Notes: generated from the sequence alone by a model not told the origin. Numbered from the stretch's first letter, positions 21,173 through 32,276 are shown. The stretch: 64,000 bases of DNA from Nomia melanderi (GCF_051020985.1 NC_135000.1:1550001-1614000), one strand, 5' to 3'. Program-made: numbers and translations.

Positions 21173-21418
21173 TTAACCCTTTGCACTCGAGAGGTGACTC
21201 TCAGTTACCACTTGATTTGATGCAGTAAAATTAGAAGATTTGATAGCTAATATTGAACTGTGTTTAATGCAGCGGTGTGTGAAATGTAGGGATAAAATAG
21301 CTTTGTTTTTTAATTTACTTGTGATTTCTTTTTGAGTGAATTTAAACAAACATTGTGTTTGTCTAGTTAGAAAATGTTATCTATTTTTAACGAAATACTT
21401 CCGAATGCAAAGGGTTAA
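21173..21418 (+). mobile_element. MITE family A, full length
   Basis: TTAACCCTTTGCACTCGAG at the left; CCGAATGCAAAGGGTTAA at the right; 246 bp. The subterminal near-palindrome is GGTGACTCTCAGTTACC. Confidence 0.92.
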
Positions 21419-21760
21419 TTTCTATATTTTTCGAGTTTTTGGTTTCTCAATTTTCATCCTTCTTTTTGTTTCTGTTTTCGGTAAGGAAAGTTTATTATTG
21501 AGTTTGTTTATCTTTATTTTGTAGCCAGCTGTTGGACTAGTTACGGTAGGAAAAGTGTCGGTATGGTTAGCGTTAACCACTTTAGGGCCGAGTTCTTGTT
21601 GGGAACAGGAAAAGATGATTTTAGTTTCCATTTGACTGCAGTTTAGTTTGTTCTAACTGATAGGAATTGGGAAATAGTGAAAACAGCGTAGTGCTAATGC
21701 TTGTTTAATGAAGTTTGATGTTAAAGTATAATCAAATGTACATATATGTCCTTGAGGAGG
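21419..21760. other. AT-rich spacer, no feature seen
   Basis: T-rich on the plus strand; no gene or repeat recognised. Confidence 0.4.
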
Positions 21761-21990
21761 TTGACCTCTTGCACTGTAATATTGTGTAAGACTCGTGATG
21801 AAGGTTTTAAACAGAATTTAAGAGAAACGAATATCACTGAATTCTTTTGAATTGGAAATAAATATTATTCTTTTGTTAATAGTTATTATGCTTTGGATCA
21901 AACATAGGCATAGAATACTTCTCTAGAATTTTTCTCTCTTTTTTGGTAAATTATTAATAACAAAGTAATTACGTTCGGGGCAATATGGGT
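21761..21990 (+). mobile_element. MITE family C, right end lost
   Basis: TTGACCTCTTGCACTGTAAT at the left, then the C interior (GACTCGTGATGAAGG, AACAGAATTTAAGAG, TAAATTATTAATAACAAAG). The sequence diverges near ATTACGTTCGGGG, so the terminal 20-30 bp are missing. Confidence 0.7.
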
Positions 21991-22105
21991 CTCTAACGAA
22001 AATCATAGGAAAACATTGTTAGCAACATTTTAAGATTAAAAATGAACAAATAAAGCAAATTTTTGTATATACGAACATTTCACTATATTCCTCTTTCATA
22101 CAATA

Positions 22106-22375
22106 TTAACTTGTTATGTGCTTATGATAAAGCTTAGTTTATAATTAGTTATGAAACTCCTGATGAAGATTTTTAGATTAATTTAATAAAAATCCACGTT
22201 TCTCATTGTCCACGGTTCAGAAGCAAAAATTATTTTATTATTATCAATTTATTATCTTCAAAGTAAACTGGCACTTACAGTGGAATGGAACATTTCTGCG
22301 TTCCTTTCGAATTGTCGATAGTAACATGATACGCGAGCTCAGTAGCGAAAGTATGAATAATACCCCATTGGGTTC
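22106..22375 (+). mobile_element. MITE family C2, without insertion
   Basis: Interior GATGAAGATTTTTAGATTAA, TCTTCAAAGTAAACTGG and GTCGATAGTAACATGATACG matches 25918-26527. It supplies the empty site for element F: here GAGCTCAGTAGCGAAAG is uninterrupted. Confidence 0.7.
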
Positions 22376-22409
22376 AAGACAATGACTCGTTTACTAAGTA
22401 AACCTAGCG

Positions 22410-22642
22410 TTAACACGTTAAGTGTCAAAAGAATCTTGACCAATTTACATAAGACTTATTCTTTCATAGCAAAGGTAACTAGGAACAATTATTAATTATT
22501 TGGCATTACAATTTGCATTACACTATTACCAACTCACTTACAGTATTAAACATTTTTATTCAACATCAATCATCTCGCATGTCGTAATTGTTTTCAAGCG
22601 ACTTAGACTCGCTGGTCATCAGTGACTGACATAGCGCTTAAC
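22410..22642 (+). mobile_element. MITE family J
   Basis: TTAACACGTTAAGTGTCA at the left; TGACTGACATAGCGCTTAA at the right; 233 bp. The subterminal palindrome is worn (GGTCATCAGTGACT). It shares its right TTAA with element O. Confidence 0.75.
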
Positions 22643-23395
22643 ACGTTCGCGATCACAGTCGAATTTCAAATATCCTCGCTGTGGATCGTGTCCTTCTTAC
22701 AATCGTTTCACATGATATATTATCGTATCATTTTTACACTTTTGGAATAGTAAACAAAGCAAACAAAGTATTGTACATAAATGTCACATATGTATGATAT
22801 TCTGATATAGCCAAAATGATAATATAGTCTACCATAAGATATAGGTTGAATATAGATTAATATCATCATATTTAGATATAAGCTAAATGTAGGTTAATAT
22901 TATAGCTAAATATCGGAGAAATATAGGTTAATATCATTATAACTAAATATAGGCTACACATGGGTTAATATCATTACAGTTAAATATCAGGGAAATACAG
23001 ATTAATATCGTCATAACTAAATATAGGCTAAATAACTAATGTGATAGCTAAATGTAGCCAAACATAGGTTAATATCATCATAGTTAAATATCGGAGAAAT
23101 ATAGGTTAATATTATCATAACTAAATACATGCTAAATGTAGGGTAATATCATCATAATTAAATATCGACTAAATATAGGTTAATATCATCATAACTAAAT
23201 ATAGGCTAAATATAGCTGAAATATAGACTAACATTATCATAGCAAAATATAGGTGAATATGATCATAGCAAAACAAAGGCTAAATACAAGTTAACATCAT
23301 CATATCCACCCTAATCAACAGCATCATAAGTGACACTAGGTTCTCCAAACGAACCACTGTGTCACATATATGACGCGTAGTCGCGAACGTGTTAA
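22639..23395. mobile_element. TTAA element O with internal minisatellite
   Basis: TTAACACGTTCGCGATCACAG... at the left (first 20 bases quoted in part) and TAGTCGCGAACGTGTTAA at the right give 757 bp, three times the usual MITE length. Inside the right end is GTCACATATATGAC (23361-23374). Most of the length is a tandem array at 22840-23310. The terminal 13 bases match family D. Confidence 0.7.
22840..23310 (+). repeat. AT-rich minisatellite inside element O
   Basis: About a dozen units of roughly 35-45 bp built from ATAGGTTAATATCATCATA, ACTAAATATAGGCTAAAT and AAATATCGGAGAAATATAGG. Longer stretches alternate these parts (higher-order order). Confidence 0.8.
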
Positions 23396-23993
23396 CGTGT
23401 TAAGGGATGAAAAACGACACTAAAAGGGGTCGATCGCGAGAGAATCGAGGGATCCGCGCTTGCCGGTGGCGGGTCACTGGGAAAGAGATAAAGGGAAGCG
23501 AGGAATCTGTGTCAGAGGTTGCTTATGCCTCGAATTTATGGGTTTGATTACCGGTGCGCATACGTGTTGTGATTTTGTATGGGTGAAATCGTGATCCTCC
23601 ACGCCTCCCATCCTCCGACTCTCTCCTTCTCCCTTCCTCTCTCTTTCTTTGTACACCCTGCTCGCAACCCTAGCTCGATCTCGGGTACATATAAAGTTAT
23701 CGGGTCCTCGGGGCCGGTAAGTGTCCATTGTCTACTTCTGGGGGCCCCGCGCGCGCATTATGTTTCCAGGTCTCGCGCCTCGATTCTCCCGAGTTTATCG
23801 GCGCGCCGATGTAATTTCACTTTTACAATCCCCGACACCACCTTCTGGTCCCCGGATCGATCCTGGTCTCGGCGACAGTCGTGTCTTGCGGCGGCGAAGG
23901 AGACGATTAACCCGTTCGAGACGAATTACCGCACACCAGGTGAACATGTTAGCTACCAACGTCACATGTTTGCGATGACGCAATCCTGTATAC
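23396..23993. other. GC-rich island 7
   Basis: GC-rich block with a pyrimidine-rich tract near 23600-23660. Plus frames 23579-24031 and 23721-23978 overlap; no domain. A second TTAA lies 4 bp after the end of O. Confidence 0.4.
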
Positions 23994-24030
23994 TTAACAC
24001 TAGATGTTCCGTCCTATACGGAACACCGTA
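23994..24030 (+). mobile_element. End of a TTAA element with perfect hairpin
   Basis: TTAACACTAGATGTTCCGT then a palindrome GTTCCGTCCTATACGGAAC (24006-24024, 7-bp arms, 5-nt loop), 9 bp inside the TTAA. The partner end was not identified; the outer CACTAG is shared with families B and H. Confidence 0.45.
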
Positions 24031-24214
24031 AGTAGAAATTTTCGAAGTTTAGTTTATAACATGAACGGGATAGACAGTTTATTTTAGTGTTTATCCTTCG
24101 TCAATATTTTAGAGTTTTAGTTTCTACAACCGGCATCCGTCCGTCGCGGTAGTAAAGTTTATCTTAGTTTTTCGGAATTTCATACAATGGTTTTAGATTT
24201 TCATTTCATCCGTC

Positions 24215-24440
24215 TTAACACTAGGTTCACGGAATTGCATGAATTTGACGCATGTCGAATTTGGCAAATATTATTTATGAAGTGTTTACGTCGATTTTGA
24301 TCGATGCAATGGCATGAATATTTATCCTAATCGTTTATTGTAGAACAATTTTTATTTCCAAGATCTAAACGACCGAATACTCATTTTTCTAGAAACAACA
24401 GAATAAACTGTACAATAAACGACCGCAAACCTAGTGTTAA
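24215..24440 (+). mobile_element. MITE family H, copy 2
   Basis: TTAACACTAGGTTCACGG at the left; CCGCAAACCTAGTGTTAA at the right; 226 bp; interior as in 10804-11020 (CGATTTTGATCGATGCAAT, CCAAGATC, GTACAATAAA). Confidence 0.85.
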
Positions 24441-24849
24441 TAACCGAGTCGACCTGAAGGAAATTTCCGCGACCCATCGAAACTTCGAGAATTCCCCCAT
24501 ACTCGTACGTTGCCCTGACCCCGCTCGGAAAGGGGGTGGTTAAATGGCGTTAACTAGTTTTTAAGAAATGACAAAAATGCGTTAATTGGAGAAATAGACA
24601 AGAAGACTCAGCGTACTCGACACGATACGAGCTGTCGCGGTCGGGGACGAGGAGACAGTTCATCACTTCTCACTAACCAGTGGTACAGTCAACTTCCCAC
24701 AATCCAGTGGACCAGTCAGCTTTCACCACTTAGTGTGATAGTCACCTAAGATACAGTCCACTTAATACACATACGATACGACTTCATCCAACGAAGTTCC
24801 TCCGCGTCGTTTAATTGTCGCTAAAATAATTTTCGACGCTACGACGCAC
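24441..24849. other. Moderately GC spacer with short direct repeats
   Basis: Around 24660-24750 the words CACTAACCAGTGGTACAGTC, CACAATCCAGTGGACCAGTC and CACCACTTAGTGTGATAGTC recur, about 30 bp apart. No gene. Confidence 0.4.
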
Positions 24850-24935
24850 ATACACTAAAACTACCAGGTGAGTCAAAATGATCAATTCCTAATTTTTTCT
24901 TTTACAGTTATTGCAAAGGTACAGATGCTTCTTTA

Positions 24936-24989
24936 ACCTTAATCGTACCACGTATTTTCAAAGTCACATCGTGGTCCGATTAGGGTTAA
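24936..24989. mobile_element. Hairpin insertion G
   Basis: CCTTAATCGTACCACG and CGTGGTCCGATTAGGG are near-perfect inverted repeats 16 bp long around a 16-nt loop, with TTAA on both sides. At under 60 bp it is two ends with nothing between, like the collapsed A at 4672. Confidence 0.6.
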
Positions 24990-24996
24990 GCAGTGA

Positions 24997-25248
24997 TTAA
25001 CACCTTGCCTTACAATAAAGTGCGAGACTCCCGGTGAAGATTAGAAAATGGAATTTAAGAATCATAAATATCACTCGATTACTTTGAATTATAATTAGAT
25101 ATTATTCTTCTGTTATCAATGATTATATTGTAGGGCAAACGTAGACATGAAATATGCATAGGATTTTTCTCTTTTTTCAATAATTATTAGCGATGAAGTT
25201 GTTGTGTCGATCACAGTTGGAAAATAAATCATAAAGCAAGGGGGTTAA
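24997..25248 (+). mobile_element. MITE family C, full length, nested in B
   Basis: TTAACACCTTGCCTTACAAT at the left; ATAAAGCAAGGGGGTTAA at the right; 252 bp; interior typical of C (GTGAAGATTAGAAAATGG, TCTGTTATC, ATTATTAGCGATGAAG). Confidence 0.88.
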
Positions 25249-25360
25249 ATAGTAATACCTAAATTAAAAAATAAGCCAATTGAAATCTTAAGGAATTCAC
25301 GAATATAGCTTTTATAAAGAAATTTTAAAAAGACGCTGTGCTCGGTAATTTTAGTGTTAA

Positions 25361-25917
25361 AGAAAATGAAATTAATCCTATTACAGGCTGAGTCTCCTAA
25401 CATGACGAGTTAAAATAACTTATAAGTCATTCGTTGCGTGCAAAATGTTTTAAACAAAATTTGCTTGGTACTCAGCGAGACATACAGCGCTCTAATCTGT
25501 TTTTTATTGCCTTGCTTTTTTAACGAGACACTAGTGTCACCTTCAGTGTCTTAAATGGAGTGTCTTAAGTGGAACTTGAAATCAATAGAACTATAAATAG
25601 AATATAATCGAACTTAAAATCAACTAATCAACTAATAATTCGACAAATATGAAACTGCTCCAAATGGCCAACGTATCTAGCCACACGATAACAATTACAC
25701 TGATAAAATGTATCTATTTTTTCTTTCTCTGATATACAAACTACACATCATTTGCGAGTTCTCCTCGCTCAACTTGTTTCAACGAATATTGCAAAATATC
25801 GACCAGCAAATCTTGATGATAATCCTGGACTCGGTGTAATAGTATTCTTGTTCATACGTGTTCTGGTTGTAATGCCCAGAAGATAGCGCTCATACATGCG
25901 CTAATGATGCAAATACG
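25361..25917. other. AT-rich stretch, no feature seen
   Basis: No repeats or domains recognised. Confidence 0.4.
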
Positions 25918-26126
25918 TTAAACCCTTGCCATACAATGACGAATGAGACTCACAATGAATATTTCTAGATTAATTGGACAAAAATCAGTCATTCATTGCC
26001 CAATAGCTCAAAAAACTATTTTGTTATCATGAATGTGTCATCTTCAAATGAAATTTCCATTTAAAGTAGAATGGACAATTCTGTTGCACTGCTTCCATAT
26101 TATCGATAGTAGAATGTTACACGATC

Positions 26127-26265
26127 TTAACCGTTTGAGTACCAGAGGTTTTTAAAAAAACACGGTCAGAAAAAACCGAACAGCGCAATAGCGCTTTCTG
26201 AATGGTATGCGAAAAGATCCAAGCGGCGCAACAGCGCTTGTCTTGATCTATGTTAATCCTATTAC

Positions 26266-26308
<43 letters not shown>

Positions 26309-26497
26309 TTATAGTAGGTAACAACGAAATACGAAATGTACTACTCGGATTACTTATATACAAAAAAAGTAGCGATGCGACGTACATGCGTCTGAAAAGT
26401 TCAGCGCGTTTCGTCACATTATCGCTGAAATGTGCTGACTTTTTCCGAGATGAAATCTGAAGAGCGCGAAAGCGGCGCGTGGGACTCAAACGATTAA
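26127..26497. mobile_element. TTAA MITE family F
   Basis: TTAACCGTTTGAGTACC at the left; GGGACTCAAACGATTAA at the right; 371 bp. The interior has two small palindromes (AGCGCAATAGCGCT at about 26184 and a related GCGCAACAGCGC at about 26227) and a TA microsatellite. Insertion at TTAA is shown by comparison with the uninterrupted C2 copy at 22106. Confidence 0.85.
26274..26305. repeat. TA microsatellite
   Basis: Sixteen TA units, inside element F. Confidence 0.9.
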
Positions 26498-26527
26498 TAG
26501 CGAAAGTAAATAATACGCGAAGGGGTG

Positions 26528-27430
26528 AATGCCCAGAAGAATCTTCGCCAGAGCGCGAAGATCGCTCGCCGAAACGGACAGTATAAACACGCCCTAATAC
26601 GCAGGGCTGCCCGTCTCGCGGAGCTTCCCGTCCGCGACGGGACGAGGCGACGAGCTGGCCTGCGCGGGGGCCCGAACCGAGGCGGCCTCGTGACGACGCG
26701 TCCGGGAAGATCGAGCGTGAATGAGGCGCTAACGACCAGTGATTACCGAGCCTGGTGGGGACCGAGCGTGCGCGTTGCGAGCGTTGTGAGCGTGCATCGG
26801 TGCGGGCCAGGGGATCTACACGCGTAAAAGCAGTTACGACTTTAACGGGGCCTTGTGCCCGTGCGCGCGCACGCACGTATCGCGCAACCCCGTGGCACCG
26901 AATAATCGGACGTGTAGGTGAGGATGTCCATCAATCCCGGAGTGTGGGACCTCCCGCGACGTTTCTCATCTTCTCGCGGCCGTGTCTACGTCGGACGGCG
27001 TCTCCTCTGGGCCCGGGCCCTCGTCCGGCGGCCACGCGGCGCAAGATTGATGCGCGAGCCGGCGTGACGGCGTTTTTCGACGATTTCATGCCACCTCGTG
27101 GCATAGGTACCGGGAGTTAATGCTTTTCACTGGACGAGCGTTGATGAACGAGCTTGTTGGTAAAGGAGGATCAAAGGGAATTGGATCGTCCCGGGATGAT
27201 CGGGGTCTGGTTTGTACAGGGTGGAAAGGTATGTTTGGTCTTCGATATTGCAGTGTGGACGTACACCTTCGGTTTCACGGAGATTGAGGTAAAGCTGCTG
27301 CAACAGTCTATTCCACAAGTTTTAGGTTGGAATTTTTTATTGCGCCGTTGATGTCTATCGTCCTTTTCTGGAACGCGAATATCGATTAGTCAAGGTAGCG
27401 GGTAGAATGATCGTTCGCAGCTGGGCGGCG
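26528..27430. other. GC/CpG-rich island 8
   Basis: The first 600 bp are strongly CpG-rich with alternating CG/CA words (GCGCGCGCACGCACG, about 26862). A minus frame (26876-26262) extends into the TA tract and element F, which shows it is not a gene. No exon recognised. Confidence 0.45.
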
Positions 27431-27497
27431 GCGCGGAGGCGGCTCGATCGATACGCAATATCGCATTTTCTTGAAGGACGGAGTTAGAATTGATATT

Positions 27498-27662
27498 GAC
27501 AAGTATATGAAACTATATAAAACTGTATACATGCTGTGTAAAACTAGATAAAACTATTTGAAACTGTATAAAACTATATAAAGCTGTATAAAACTGTATG
27601 AAACTATGTAAATCTATATAAAACCCTATAAAACTGTATGAAACTATATAAAACTATAAAAC
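27498..27662 (+). repeat. Short-period minisatellite
   Basis: About a dozen imperfect units of 11-13 bp, AACTATATAAA / AACTGTATAAA. Confidence 0.8.
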
Positions 27663-28149
27663 AAAAGGTCAATTGATATCGCATTCCTTTACTCCCCTAC
27701 ATGAAATTTAACAATGATTTACAAGAAAATGATTGATTTTTAAACCACAGTTCCATTGAAACTATTTTCTTTACGACGAGTAGAATACGATCGCGCAATA
27801 GAAAATTTTAACCGCTTTTTTCAAGGTTAAAGAGAATCTTTCGGCAGTTTCTTTACTTTAATATCTACCAAACCGAGGATATGGAATCACGATATAATAG
27901 TGAATACCAAACATTTATTTCCATGCTGTATAATTAGGAAGGGAAAAGATTGAAATTGAGGGTGGAGGGATATAAGTACTGGTAGAGCATCACTGGATGG
28001 TTAGGCTGAAGAATTCGGCTGATTGATCGATTTTATATTCTAATTCCTGATATTTTTGATCACTAATTTGTTATTCGTTAATATGGTTACACGTAGTCTG
28101 TTGCAACTATAAAACTGTAAACTAGGAAGACACCTCTTGTCATATGCAT
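27663..28149. other. AT-rich stretch, no feature seen
   Basis: No repeats or domains recognised. Confidence 0.4.
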
Positions 28150-28350
28150 CAACCCACGTTTTTATATAAACACCTACGTACCTATATAACTGTACCAATG
28201 TTTATATCACTGAACAGATATCAAATTTTATTTCAACTAATTATTCATTTAAAATATATAATAAGGTAAGGCATAAGACAACTAATTATTTACTTAAAAT
28301 CCGTAATAAGATATTTCAATGTTTCTACGTACAGTTTTACAAGTTAATCT
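28150..28350 (+). mobile_element. Family T relic
   Basis: Ordered matches to 54034-54208: GTTTTTATATAAACACCTAC, TATAACTGTACCAAT, TAATTATT..TTTAAAATATAT, AATAAGATATTTCA. The TTAA ends are not preserved here. Confidence 0.4.
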
Positions 28351-28690
28351 CATAAAAAATCATCGACGATAGTCTAGTTTTCTGAAAATTCGCCAATACG
28401 TAATGCGTCAAATAAAAATTTTTACTAAAAATATATTTATTTTCGCAATATACGTTAACTCATCATTCCTATTAAAAATAAGTATCTCCATAAAAATCCC
28501 CATTCCAACTATCAACGAAAAATAGGTGCCTATTACTATATCGATTTGGTACTAGCAATTTCACTATTCCACCAGTTCTCATCCTACTGACACTAAAGTA
28601 TCTATTCCAAGACGATGCCACCGTGAACCAAAGAATTAAGCCGCAGATTATCATACATCGAAGCACAAGGAAACCTCGTTAGAAACCGTC
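28351..28690. other. AT-rich spacer, no feature seen
   Basis: Nothing recognised. Confidence 0.4.
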
Positions 28691-29394
28691 AACTAACGAA
28701 GACCCACCCGTAATTACCAAAAAAGGAGAAAATCGCGGCCAGAGTACTTTCCCCTGGGCCAAACGGTACATTTCCGTCGCGTCCGGGCCCAGGCTTTCCC
28801 TTGAAAGCTACACGATGTAAATTTGTCACGGGCCCGAAACCCGATCCCGAATATCGAGCGATTCCCAGTGGAATCGGTGAGCGGGTCCGTTGGGCCCTAT
28901 CTCGCTTCGTATCGGAATTAATTACCGGCGCTGGGGTCCGGACCCGGGAGGCCTAGGGGCCCCGGGGGCGGCGGCCCGTTAATCCTCGTTACGGGCGGTT
29001 TTTAATCGGCGTGTAAACGCGCGACAACGCGAGCGAACGCGAGATAACGGGCCCGTGTACCGATGTAACCGGCGAAGGGTCGGGAAAGAGGTCCGACACC
29101 TCGTCGTCCGCCGTGGCAGGCCGTTGATGATCCTCAAAACTGGTCGGGACTCATTAGTACGTCGAAGGGCGGCTGCCACCTACCGGGCGGGGCCGCTGGC
29201 CGCGCTCGCTGAAACAATGGTGTTGCGACTAGCCATCATCAAGGCTGTTCTCGCGGTGGCCCGGTGCATCCTGGTATCGATTCCGGCGGGGTGATCGATC
29301 GATCCGCCGTGCCGCGCCGTTTCTTTTGCCTCTGTCGGAACGCGGCCGGCGTTCTGTTCCGCGTGAAACGGAGTTGATGCTTCTTTCGGAATAC
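28691..29394. other. GC/CpG-rich island 9
   Basis: Very GC-rich with GGGCCC and CCCGGG words. Overlapping arginine-rich frames on both strands (29179-28979 minus, 29055-29294 plus). No domain. Confidence 0.45.
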
Positions 29395-30369
29395 GGTAGG
29401 ACCTCCATTAGTGCTGAAGTTAGGGGATAGGTATGAATGATTTATTCGGGGTTCCTTGTTTTGTTGATACGGTAGGAGATTCGTTAACGTTAAAATTAGC
29501 GGATGGGTCTAAGTGATTCATTCATGATTTCTTCTTTTCTAAGTACTCGATTGACGATAGAAGTAGTCTATTTAGAAATTCTTTTACAAACGCAGTGGAA
29601 TCTTGATTAATGCTAGAACTAGCAGGTAGGTCTGAATGATTAGTTTACTAGGACCTCCATTAATGCTGAAACTAGGGGATAGGTATGAATGATTTATTCG
29701 GGGTTTCTTGTTTTGTTAATACGGTAGGAGATTCGTTAACGTTAAAATTAGCGGATGGGTCTAAGTGATTCATTCATGATTTCTTCTTTTCTAAGTACTC
29801 GATTGACGCTGGAAGTATCGAATAGGTCCAAGTGATCTGTTTAGAATTTCTTTTGTAAATAGAGTGGGATTGTTATTAACTAGAACTAGCAGATATATCC
29901 AAATAATCTGTTTAGGATCTCTTCTTTTACAATTGCGGTGGGATTTTGATTGACGCTAAAACTAGCAGATAGGTCCAAATGATCTGTTTAGAATTTCTTT
30001 TGCAAATGCAGTGGGATCTTGATTAATGCTAGAACTAGCAGGTAGGTCTAAATGATTAGTTTAGTAGGACCTCCATTAGTGCCGAAACTGGGGATAGGCA
30101 TGAATGATTTATTTAGGATCTCTTGTTTTGTTAATACAGTAGGAGTTTCGTTAACGTTAAAATTAGCAGATGGGTCTAAGTGATACATTTAGAATTTCTT
30201 CTTTTCTAAGTGCACAATTGACGTTAGAATTAGCAGATAGATTCAAACGATCAGTTTGGGACTTCTTTTGCAGATAGAATAAGATCTCGATCAATGCTGG
30301 ATCTATGGTATACGTCTAAATGATTTATTCAAGGTGTCTTCTTTTGCAAATGCAAAAAGGTCTCGATTA
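29395..30369 (+). repeat. Tandem array derived from the end of MITE B
   Basis: About 13 diverged units of 70-85 bp, with higher-order structure: the AGGACCTCCATTAGTGC variant recurs at 29398, 29650 and 30066. Units read like the first 70 bp of family B. At 29876, TTAACTAGAACTAGCAGATA then CTCTTCTTTTACAATTGCGG parallels B's TTAACACTAGAACTACCAGG and CTTCTTTTACGATTGTTGC (758 onward). The GGTCAAAATGACC palindrome of B is worn to GGTCTAAATGATC-like forms. Confidence 0.85.
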
Positions 30370-30612
30370 ACATTAACCGCACCGGTACTTTATATATACT
30401 TATTCCTATCGTAACCAGTTAAATAACTCGCTGCTAAAGGAAGATAAACAAGTTAGACAATAAATTTTTCTTAGTGTTAACAGGAACAAAAGGAAACACA
30501 TAAATTGATAAACTGATTAATTGGTCAATATAGGAATTGATGTAGTTAAATGAACGAAAGAAAACAAGTTTTAATCGAATTTTAAAACCGGTCACCAGTT
30601 TAGATACTTCGG
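30367..30612 (+). mobile_element. Family I, copy 1
   Basis: Begins at a TTAA where the tandem array ends. Interior TTAATTGGTCAATATAGG, GTAGTTAAATGAACGAAA and AATTTTAAAACCGGTCA matches 50245-50485 and 33640-33728. The right end is worn. Confidence 0.55.
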
Positions 30613-31041
30613 AGTCCTGGACATTCACTGTCGCAGTAATTCAGATTCTTAGATTATACCTCAGGATATGTAAGATTAAATGCTCGCAAACATGCTCCGG
30701 AGAATTTCATGTTGAGTCTCCATTTGGCTTGATTGTTAATCACTAAATTAAATCGGATAACTTATAACTTCTGAAAAATCAAGTCTCGAGTTTCGGGAAG
30801 TCGAAATTTCGCATTTGTTTTGCGATTTGAAAGTCGAAACTCAGATAAAAACAGGCATGAAATCATGAAATAAGGAATAATTTACGTCACGTTTTCGTTT
30901 TCGTTTTCGTTTTGTTATAGTCAGTCATTATAGTTATAAGATACAGTTGCGTTTCAGAGACCTAGAATTCAAACTTTAAACCTTGCTTTCATCCTCAATA
31001 TTCAACTTTAACTGCCGTTTACGTGGAGACACAACTTATTA
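30613..31041. other. AT-rich spacer with TTTTCG hexamer repeat
   Basis: Four TTTTCG units at 30891-30916. Otherwise nothing recognised. Confidence 0.5.
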
Positions 31042-31080
31042 TTAACTCTCGAGTGATCGCGTGGATGACATCTTTCATCC
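31042..31080 (+). mobile_element. End of a TTAA element, family W, with perfect hairpin
   Basis: TTAACTCTCGAGTGATCGCG is followed by GGATGACATCTTTCATCC (31063-31080, 6-bp arms, 6-nt loop), 18 bp inside the TTAA. The partner end was not found. Confidence 0.35.
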
Positions 31081-32045
31081 ATTTTAATTATTACAATTAA
31101 ACGTATTACTTGTACATCATGTACTTTTAATGTTACTGTACTGTCTCGAAGAGTTTTCGCGAAAATAAAATGACAAGAACAAATTTAATGTTTAAATTTT
31201 TAGTAATCTCAAGTACAAACTACAAACTTAGAAACTAATTAAAAACTATGAACATAGATTGATTAAGAAATTTATATGTGAAAGTCTTTGGCAGTACTTT
31301 AGTTCCTAATATCATTGTTTTATATTTTCTGTTGTGCATTATCAATCCTTAATCTATATATAATATAAATATCGTTATATTCAAGTCAAAATGAAATATA
31401 ATGCTCCTATTGTCGATTGCTAATCATTGTAGTAAATATAGGCATAGGACAAACAGAATTCTCTTTTCTATTCTGGCAAATTGTTAACTATCTGCTGGCA
31501 ATGCAGACTTCCTATAGTTAGACTTAATATTTCATTGTTGCTAATTCTGTAAAAATCTGAAAAATTGTAAAATATTTATTACAGTGCCTAATTCAACATA
31601 GAAATGACATTTTAGCCAAATTTCCATATCATTTCGCAGTAAAAGTTAAAAATTGTAGCGTAGTCTCGAGAAAATGTAATTTTCGATTGGTCTTTAACTC
31701 TTTCCACTCCTATGTCATTAACATCAGATTTATTTGAATGTATGTTTCTCTGTTAAGACATTTTTACGTTGTACTATGTTCTCATACTGTTTACATAGTA
31801 TCAATGAAAAGAGTTGTTTACATTGTTTGTCAACTAACTGTCTTTTGAAATACATTTTAAATAAACTGCTTAAAATAATGCGAAGTTGTCAAAAAGAAAA
31901 TGTATAATTGGATCTACCGTGAAGTTTTGTTCGATAATGTCATCTCAAGTTCCCAAAGATGAATCATTCTACAGAAATGAAATTCACAAATCATCATCAC
32001 GCTGAGAAGATTAGTAACAATGGAAATTATATTGTTCAGTAAATA
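31081..32045. other. AT-rich stretch, no gene
   Basis: A possible TTAA end at 31694 (TTAACTCTTTCCACTCC) without partner. No coding domain. Confidence 0.35.
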
Positions 32046-32276
32046 TTAACCCTTTGCACCCGAAATTTTTTTGCTAGAAACATTCAACACTCTCTGATAA
32101 AATATAGACGATGTTTGTTGCGACTAATGTAACTAATGTAATCGATAAGTTAAGGGACAAAAGTATTTTACTATGAGATTTTACATAGTGACGTATTATA
32201 CGAAGTTCAATATTAAACATCAAACTTTATAATTTTACTGTATCGAACCAAGTGGCGACTGAGTGCAAAGGGTTAA
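32046..32276 (-). mobile_element. MITE family A, full length, inverted
   Basis: TTAACCCTTTGCACCCGAAA at the left; GACTGAGTGCAAAGGGTTAA at the right; 231 bp. The subterminal palindrome side is shortened in this copy. Confidence 0.9.

Larger units (their letters stand above)
24850..25360 (+). mobile_element. MITE family B carrying nested C and hairpin G
   Basis: The left end ACACTAAAACTACCAGGTG and the right end GGTAATTTTAGTGTTAA bound a 511-bp composite. The B body is interrupted after CAGATGCTTCTTTAA by hairpin G (24936-24989) and then by a full C (24997-25248). B resumes with AATACCTAAATTAAAAAATAA. Confidence 0.8.
25918..26527 (+). mobile_element. MITE family C2 with element F inserted
   Basis: Starts TTAAACCCTTGCCATACAAT and ends near AATACGCGAAGGGGTG. 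Without F (26127-26497) the element is about 240 bp and matches 22106-22375 on both sides of the insertion (GTAGAATGTTACACGAT / TAGCGAAAGTAAATAATACG). Confidence 0.75.

Noticed and set aside
26262..26876. 204-codon minus-strand frame
   Set aside because: It continues through a TA microsatellite (IYIYIY) and element F, so it cannot be a conserved gene.
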